Positions 1 to 7,900 of a stretch of DNA of 12,320 nt are shown one piece after another. The stretch is from Flavobacteriaceae bacterium. Its GTDB lineage: Bacteria > Bacteroidota > Bacteroidia > Flavobacteriales > Flavobacteriaceae. The notes under the pieces were generated by a model that was not told the DNA's origin, did not search any database, and saw only the letters and a list, made by a program, of their open reading frames with translations. The stretch covers positions 12,906-25,225 of the forward strand of contig PAUJ01000008.1 in assembly GCA_002713705.1 (NCBI GenBank), written 5' to 3'. Each line of letters begins with the position of its first letter. Position 1 is the first letter of the stretch. The translations under genes and the position numbers were made by a program.

Positions 1-1908
1 ACTTACAGTACCTCCTGAAGAAGTAGCGGTTACCTCACTAGTATTTGCAAATGCTTGATACCCTGACTCTTTATTTACAAATAAATATGCAGATTGAGTA
101 GTACCAGATACATCGGGTTGTGATGTTATAGAAGTAACCGGATTCGTACCGTTCATGTTTTCACTTAAGATTGCACCTGTAAAGTTATCAGTTAAGTTCC
201 AAGTTGTTGTATAAGTAGGCGCGGTCGATCCAAGTGCAGAGTCTGTACATGTTGTCGACTGCCCTGAATTAGTATATCCACTAGGAATATTAAATCCAAG
301 AGTATAATTATTAGCTCCAGCAGAATAAGTTACTGGAGTTACAGATGCTGGTGTTATAGCAACACCGTTTAATGTTAGAGTCCATGTTACGTTGCCACCA
401 ATGACACCATTATCAACTTCAGCTACTAAACCTGTAGTATTACAATCAAAAGCTACTAGTGAAGATTGTGTTCCGGCTTCAATAGTAAAGTTTGAAGTAC
501 CTCCCGAACCTGGTAACGTAATATTAAGTATTAATTGAGCCTCTTCGTCATTATTAGATAATTGCTGAGATACGATACTATTTGTAAGGCCTCCTGATGA
601 TGTTATTGTAAACGGATCCGTCACAAACTCCAGGTTGCTAGCTACAGCTCCCAGTAATTCAATTTGTATTTGAGTACCTGCATTTGCTTCTATCTGCAAT
701 ACTCCACCGCCCGAGGTCGGGTTAAATGAGTTTTGAGTCGCACCATTAGAGTTTGATGTAATTAGTGATGCAGAAGTTACATCCCAGTTAGAACCAGAAT
801 TACCTTCATTTAAGTTTAAGGTAAATGTCTCCGTAGCAGTGAAACTAGTTGGTTGTGTTGCTGTATAAGCACCCGCAACCGTTTGACCTACGTTATCATA
901 TCCAGTAGGAACTGTAATTGTAACAGAGAAAGCTACGCTATTAGTTCCAGCAGTGTTATTAGCAGCTACTGGGCCTACAGGATCTGTAACCACAGTTGTA
1001 GCATTACCATTAGCGATAGTTACCACACCTGCAGCATCAACACTAACACTACCGTTCCAGTCACTATATTGGTAAGTTGGATTGCCTCCTACTTCACTTC
1101 CATCCACATTAAGATTTAAGTTAGTACCACTAATTGAGATACTGCCACTAGAACCACCAGTACCACATGGTGCTGTACATAATTCAACCCATGCATTATT
1201 AATATAACCCTCAAACTTATTAGCTCCTGAGTTATATCTAAGCATACCATCTTCAAAATTACCGGTAATATTAAAGTTATTTAATCTAAATTCTCCAGTA
1301 TGTGTTGTTGGTAGGTTTATTGAAAATCTAATATCTTCTGGGTTACTACCTGATACGATAGGCTCCACTGCAGAAAGATTAAATCTAGTATAATTATTAC
1401 TACCATCAGTTACATCTTCAGAGTCTAATTTAATTTTAGCATTAGCGTTATGCCAAAACGTAGCATATTCAGCATTAACTGCAGAGCCTCCAAAATCATA
1501 ATGTCTACCAACATTCAAAGTAGATCTTAATGTAGTATCTCCGTCTGATGCGTTAGAACCTTCATCTAAAAATGAACTATCACCTAGCCAAATAATAGGA
1601 GATTCTAAATCAGTACCTGGTTTTGGCTTTAGAATCCTAACGTTATTTTTACCATCGCTAAGGTTTAAATCTATGACAATATTTTTCCAAGGGCTGGTAG
1701 TTTCACCAGAGTCCCCTTTGCTACCCTTGTCACCGGTTACACCTTGTTGGCCTGTTAAACCAGTGCTACCAGTATTACCTATCTCTCCTTTTGGACCAGC
1801 AGGTCCACCTCCATTAACAACTAGTTGATCGAAGTTATAGTTAATCTTCGAGAACTTGATACTGTCAGAGTCACTAGGGTGTAGTATTTCTTGAATGTTA
1901 ATTGCCAT
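1..1908 (-). CDS. Collagen-like tail fibre protein, 3' end outside window
   Basis: I translated 636 codons from ATG at 1908 to the window edge without meeting a stop, so the C-terminus is missing. The N-terminus (MAINIQEILHPSDSDS, then KINYNFDQL at 21-29) leads into 12 Gly-X-Y triplets at residues 35-70, a collagen-like triple-helix stretch often found in phage fibres. Residues 77-216 look beta-rich. Residues 221-240 carry DGMLRYNSGANKFEGY followed by AW, matching a recurrent phage tail-fibre motif (pattern G-M-x-R-[YF]-N...NKFEGY...W). Residues about 257-636 are Thr/Ser/Asn/Gly-rich beta modules with an imperfect tandem repeat, likely the exposed receptor-facing part. The likely role is a trimeric fibre or tail-tip adhesin. 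The start is bounded by an in-frame TAA only one codon upstream. No Shine-Dalgarno sequence is visible; the leader is A-rich (GGTAAAAATAAAG). A candidate promoter lies 56 nt upstream, inside the preceding gene. Fibre assignment is fairly sure; receptor and exact structure are unknown. Confidence 0.85.
   Translation of the reverse strand, partial: MAINIQEILHPSDSDSIKFSKINYNFDQLVVNGGGPAGPKGEIGNTGSTGLTGQQGVTGDKGSKGDSGETTSPWKNIVIDLNLSDGKNNVRILKPKPGTDLESPIIWLGDSSFLDEGSNASDGDTTLRSTLNVGRHYDFGGSAVNAEYATFWHNANAKIKLDSEDVTDGSNNYTRFNLSAVEPIVSGSNPEDIRFSINLPTTHTGEFRLNNFNITGNFEDGMLRYNSGANKFEGYINNAWVELCTAPCGTGGSSGSISISGTNLNLNVDGSEVGGNPTYQYSDWNGSVSVDAAGVVTIANGNATTVVTDPVGPVAANNTAGTNSVAFSVTITVPTGYDNVGQTVAGAYTATQPTSFTATETFTLNLNEGNSGSNWDVTSASLITSNSNGATQNSFNPTSGGGVLQIEANAGTQIQIELLGAVASNLEFVTDPFTITSSGGLTNSIVSQQLSNNDEEAQLILNITLPGSGGTSNFTIEAGTQSSLVAFDCNTTGLVAEVDNGVIGGNVTWTLTLNGVAITPASVTPVTYSAGANNYTLGFNIPSGYTNSGQSTTCTDSALGSTAPTYTTTWNLTDNFTGAILSENMNGTNPVTSITSQPDVSGTTQSAYLFVNKESGYQAFANTSEVTATSSGGTVS
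10..1011 (-). repeat. Imperfect tandem beta-module repeat in fibre gene
   Basis: Two related stretches of the fibre protein can be lined up by eye. Residues 320-342 (AGTN...F.VTITVPTGYDNVGQ) match residues 530-550 (AGANN...GFNIPSGYTNSGQ), an offset of about 208-210. Each is followed by a Thr-rich strand region ending in a hydrophobic strand (TFTLNLN versus TTWNLTDN) and finally an SSGG turn at 437-440 and 630-633. This suggests a duplicated beta-sandwich module of roughly 200 residues. Similarity is patchy, so unit borders are approximate, and more copies may follow beyond the left edge. Confidence 0.55.
1699..1806 (-). repeat. Collagen-like Gly-X-Y repeat (12 triplets)
   Basis: This encodes residues 35-70 of the fibre gene as twelve uninterrupted triplets: GPA GPK GEI GNT GST GLT, then GQQ GVT GDK GSK GDS GET. 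Short runs of this kind in phage fibres form trimeric triple helices, often as a rigid linker between an attachment domain and a distal domain. The charged K/E/D residues in Y and X positions (GPK-GEI, GDK-GSK-GDS) fit inter-chain salt bridges, an inference from collagen chemistry. Confidence 0.9.
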
Positions 1909-1911
1909 TGC

Positions 1912-4900
1912 TTATGACTTTATTTTTACCATAGGCTTAATTCGATAAGAATAACCTAATCTTTTATTATATATCAACCTAAAATTAAGGGGCTTTTGTT
2001 CGTGCGACTTAAATGTAAAGTTTGTGTCATTCATATAGCCACCATCATCTAGATTTTCAACACTCGCAGAAGATATAATCTCAGAATCTACACCCTTAAC
2101 TCTACTAGTGTAAATCTTTATCATGTCTAAATTAAAAGTGTTTAATAAGTTGTTTTCCACGTAAAGTCGTGCATCATCCTTAGTTGTAGTTTTATCACCT
2201 GCAGAATCAGCAGCCGAAACAAATTTATTAATAGAATCTAAAACGCCTTCACTACTCAATAATTTATTAAGAGTCTTAGTAATATAAAAATCCATATAAA
2301 CATACTTCTTATCTTCAAATAAGACTACATCATACTTTTCATCATTATTAGCTAAGATTCTATCTTGTTGCTCCTGTGTATTAGTTTTATACGAAGTAAA
2401 ATTAATCATATTATATGAATCTTTTACTTTCATAATTGTAGAACCTAAGTAAGATCTTTCTTCTTTAGTTTCAAATGTACCGGGCACTCTTTCATTAGCA
2501 CCTCCGGATAAAGATCTAGTATAATAGTTTTTATCCCAAGAAGATCTAAATACATTTACATCTTTTTTATCTATTGCAATCTCACCGATTAGTGGGTAAA
2601 GAGGTAACTTATCCGTAGATCTTGATAGTTTAGTAACACCTGAAGAGTTAGTCTCATTTACCTTTCTATAAAAATGGTTTTTAATTATACCCCAAGCAGT
2701 GTCATGTACTCCAAAATCTTGTATAAAACCTAAATTAAATGAAGTACCACATCTGTTATATCTTTTGTAATAATCTCTAGCAAATTTAATTTCTTCAGCA
2801 TTAGTTAAAGAGTGTTTATACATAGGCTCTTCTAAGTTTAACTCAGTTTCATTTAATGTAGTCTGAAGTGTATTAGTTTTAAAATGAGAATATGTATCTG
2901 TAAACGTTACTACAGGTCTAGTATCTACAGTGTAGTTACCATTATGTCTAACTAAGAATGGATAGTAAGTATCTCCTTGTTCAATATCAAACCCAATAAC
3001 TCCTTGTTTTAATTTAAAAGTCTTAGGCTTATTATCATCAGGAACTATAGTTAAATTAGAAGATTTAATTATCTCTACTCCGTTTTCAAAATCTAATTCA
3101 AATTGGTTATTTAAAATAGTACCATCTTCTTCAACCGTAGTATATACAATACTACCATCATTTAGTAATAATAAATCAGCTACGGATCCAACCGATAATT
3201 GATCTAAGATCGACGTAAATGCATTCTTACCTCCTCTTTTGTATACATACTCTGCACTATTTTGAATATAACCTGCTATATTAGAAACATTAACAGGGTT
3301 GCCGTTTAAGTCTTCTGGACCTCCTGCTAGAGTTATTTGGTTTTGATCGTCTACCGATTGTATTTTTAGTACAAAGGTAACAGGACCTGTAGAATCTGTA
3401 ACTGTAATTTCAATATTACCAAATATGTCATTATCATCTGCATTAATCTGATTTAAAAAGCTAGGCTCAGACCCATCTGCATGATTTATACCAGTTGCTA
3501 CTAAATAATCATCATCATTTGGATTTGTAAAATTAATATTGTTTAAGTTAAGTGCGCCTGATAATCCAACATCAGAGTAGCTAAAGTTTTGATCTTCATG
3601 GTTCCAAACAAAGCTATGATTCATTTCATATAAAAGTTTTCTATTTAAAGAACCATCAATCCATAAATCATCTAAAGATACCGTAATTAAAAAGACAACA
3701 AACTTAAATGTTTTATTTTGAATTATCTCATACTGTATTCCATTATTATCACTTCCACCTCTTACTAATACTACAGTGCTAAACTTGTAACCATTAAACT
3801 CAGAAGTTTTAACAAACTCACTAGCTTTAGTATTTACAAATTCCTTTCTATTTTTAAAGTCTACTTTAATACCTTTAAATACTGTACTAGCAAACGAAGC
3901 ATCGTTACCTCCAGAAATTAAAGTATATTTCTTCTTTAAATTTGTTTTAATAAAAGATTTTATATCGTACTGGTCTTTTACTTCAAATCCATCTGTAATC
4001 ATAAACTTATCAAAGTAATTATATGATGTGCTTTTAAAGTGAGATGGCTTTAACTCAAAGCCACTTAAAAAGTTAACATAACTAAATGTTTCGTTAAGCT
4101 GATTTTTATCTAAGTACTTTGGAAGTTTATCCATGTAAAACCACTCATGTGTCATCCCAAGTCTATCTCTACCTACAGAGTTAAAGTCTGGTGAAAAATT
4201 AGTTCTACCAAAAGCCTCATTTGCGTTTAGATAATAAGGCTGTTCTCTTACAGTTAAACTATCTTTTAATACCCATTTATTTATATTAGGAACTACTCTA
4301 GACTGTATTACAAATTCCTTTAAATTATTCTCTTGTAACCTATCATATTCAGTGAAAAGTTTAACCTCGTTATATTCAGATTCAGTCTCCTCTCCTAAGC
4401 GATCATTAATTCCACTAAAGTAAGTATATGGATCTGATATATCATAATCAGTACCAAATACTTCTAGTGTATTTAATTGACTTCTCTCAGGCTCATAATT
4501 AATAATAGCAGGAGTTTCATATTCTAATTCTTTTAGCTCAGAATTTTCAACATCATAAAAATCAAAATTCATATCATGAATATCATACGCTGAGAATAAA
4601 CCAAGTCTGGCTATATTTTCTGAGTATACCTTTTGTTCTCCACTCTCAATATAATTCTTTTTATCTAATATTAGTTTTTGGTAAATAGTGTTTGGTGTTG
4701 TAATGTCATCGACTATGTCAATAATCTCATTGTAAACACCAACCGAAGTTGTTGATAACATATTACCTACAGCAACATCCGAAACAGAATCTTTAGTTAC
4801 TAAAACTGATTTACCAGCAGAATTACCACCATTCATATAATGCACAAAGTTGTTGTCAATTATATTTTCTGAAAGTTTAAGTAAACCATTAGGGTCGTTT

Positions 4901-7900
4901 ACGGTTTTTAAATCTCTATTATTTAGCGTAATAAAATTATTAGCATTATTAGTAGGTATTAAAATACCAGACTGTAAAAGCTTATAGCCGCTTACTGCGT
5001 TCTTAATATAGAAATCAGAAGATCCATCATCTATTATTGCAGTAAAATTAATACTACTATTGTTAATACAACCTACAATTGCTTTAGCAATCTCAGAGGT
5101 CGTACCTTCTAGAGAATAAAAATTACCATTATATGTACCTGGTGTTAATGAATGTGTTGCAAAAAACGTAGAACTATCTAAATTAACAGATGTCTGCATC
5201 TGTGTAACCTTAGCAATACTACTAGCACCTGCTCCATTCGCTGTAAACGAAAGTTGTAAATCTTGTAAAGATGCATTAATCTCGTTAATAAAAATAGTAT
5301 TCTGGCCATCGTATGTAATAACTATATTATCCCTATATGCATTAAGTGCATTTTTAATTGCAGCATAAGCACCTTGAGCATTGATGCCAATGTTAATGTT
5401 AGGAACATTAATTACAGCACCGTCAATATTAATAGACATTTTCCAAGATTCATTTGGTATATGTCTTAAAAACTTAATTGAATATACTGATTCTCTAGAC
5501 TCAAATACTGTAAACCTATCATTTACAGCAGGAGTTCCAGTAACCGTGAATTTTACAAAATCAAAACCGGGTAAATCATTTTTAACAATATCAATAGAAT
5601 TACCATTAGGAGCTGTTTTAACTTCAGCAGGTATTTGATTATTATTATCTTCTACAATTACATCAGCTAAAAAAGGAGCATTAATATCATATCTAGCCCT
5701 TGTCGATATTTTATAGAACTCGTCGCTTATATTAAGATAAGCCAACGTAGGAGTTGTTGAAACATGTTTAAATGACGGTATCGCAGATGATGGAAGATCG
5801 TTAATATACGAGTTTAAGTTCTTAAAACTGATTTCACCATTATTTGCAGAACTTATACTACCATACCCTGAATCAATATCATTTACATATAATCCAAAAT
5901 ACCTGTTAACAGAATAATCTGTAGCGTTATGGTCGTTAAATAAAAACTCCATGTTAATTAAATTAGCACATGCCAGCTTATTTCTTTCAAAACCATCTGT
6001 TATCATTTCATTACTAGCGATAAGTGGACTATCCGCTCTAACAAAGTCTTTATGCAAATATTCACCCTTTCTAGTAAACCCACCCTTTCCTAAATCAATA
6101 CCATTAAAGCTACTTTTCTCTCTCTTTTCAAAGTTAAATTGTATTGGTGCTTGAGGGAATGATTCAGAATTAACGTGGTTTCTAATATATTTACCAATCG
6201 ATGAATCTGTAGTTAAATCAAACGTCTTAATAATTTCAGAATTTTTAAGAATCTCCTGTATGTTGTCAAAATTAGATCTTGTATCAAAGTCCATCTCTCC
6301 AACAGGATCGTTAACTCTAAATACAACAAACTTTTTAGGAATATCTTTATCTAACCAAATTGGCGCTAACATTCTTAATTCTTCTGTGTGAAGTTTAGAA
6401 TAGTTATATGTTGTTCCGTAATGATAAACCTCTTCAATTTGTTTATCAAAACTATCTTGTACTGTAAAGTCTGAATAATCAGCTCTTGTAGCATACATTA
6501 TTTTAGAAGGTGTGGAACTACTCTTATAGAACTTGTATAAGTCTTGAGACCACTGTCCCTCTGGGTTAAGTGCCCACTTCTTGTATTCAACTGAAGCTAA
6601 CTCTTTAGTTGCATCAATAGACTCAAGAAAAATCTGATCTGTACTATTTACTACTAATTTAGCATTAGTTGTTAATTTAGGGTTTGTTCTTAATAGAGGC
6701 TTAGATACATTATCTAATGTATAGTTTTCTTCTAGATTAAAATTAGGAGCTGTTCTATCTAATACTTCAGCATTATCCATCGCTGGAAATGTATATGTAG
6801 CCCAATTGTGACTAGTCCCTTGAGTTCCAGATGCACATGAGTAACATATTGTACCCTCTTCTCCTTGTGTAAAGTTTCTCCAAATAACAGATGTTTGGCT
6901 ACCTAATCCAAAATCAACTGCGTTAATAGAAATTGCTTTAGCGTCCATATCACCAGAGCCACCTCCAGTAATATTAGATTGTTTAACTATATCAATTTCA
7001 GTCTGCATTAAATCAACAGCCTCTTCAATATTTGTCGCAGCTATATAATTTGTATAAGTAAAACACTTACCATCTATTTTAACTTGAGCCCTAACGTCTT
7101 TATTACCAGCATGAAGTGCCTTCATAAAATCATTAATATAAGATACTCCACTTTCATTAAACTGTTCAACATCCGCCATCCCGTCTACAATATAAACAGG
7201 GTAATAAGGTTGACCTCCAGGTATACCTGGGTCTAATTGAGGTTCACATGCATAAAATGCATAGAATAAAGAATTTTTAGAACCCGTAGCAATACCTACT
7301 TGAATTGAATTAGCAAGAGCTAAATTGCCATCTTCGTCTAATAAATCATGAGTTACGCCCCAAAGACCATCTCTTTGATAATCTGCTAAAGGACCTCCAA
7401 TGCCGTCGCTACATGTTCCTAATTGAGAACCGGCAACAGCTTGTTCTAATACATTATTAGTATCAAACGCAAACCAGTTATATGTACCATCATATCCAGT
7501 ATAATCATCATTATCCCATAATACAAAACCGCCACTAGCAGTATCTAGCAAAACTGAGCTAGGTTGTAATAATGAATAATTCTGACTTATCGCTCCACCT
7601 GCAGTTGCAAAAACTTGAATCTTAGTTCCATTCGCAGTAGTAAATTTTGCTAAGTCTAATAATGATGGGTTTTGGTTAGCCTCAGCTTGATCCCATCTAA
7701 AATGAATTGTAACTAAATCAAAACGTTCATCATCGACATCAACCCATGGTAAACCTCCTATAGCATTACATACTGCACCTATATTAGTAGGATCAGCACT
7801 ATAATATCTAACATCTAGTGATTTTGTTATGTATGTTATTGGTGTTGGACAATCTAATAGATAAGTACCTGGTGCATTAGCGTCTTCTAACCAACCAGAT

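Noticed and set aside
853..1119. Plus-strand ORF of 88 codons
   Set aside because: It is antisense to the fibre gene, has a Ser/Asn/Thr/Ile-rich low-information translation, and shows no start context or domain.
2451..2625. Cluster of AGATCT palindromes
   Set aside because: About ten occur in the window, four or five within 180 nt. Each of the clustered copies encodes an Arg-Ser pair with the preferred AGA and TCT codons, so codon choice explains them.
5381..6154. Plus-strand ORFs of 85 and 67 codons at 5381-5638 and 5951-6154
   Set aside because: Both are antisense to the conserved-looking tail module, and all convincing genes run on the minus strand. Their hydrophobic look comes from complementing Asn/Lys/Asp-rich codons.
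6778..6780. Internal translation start at Met1141, just before the tail module of the giant protein
   Set aside because: No promoter-like motif or ribosome site lies upstream, and the frame is continuous from 10200.
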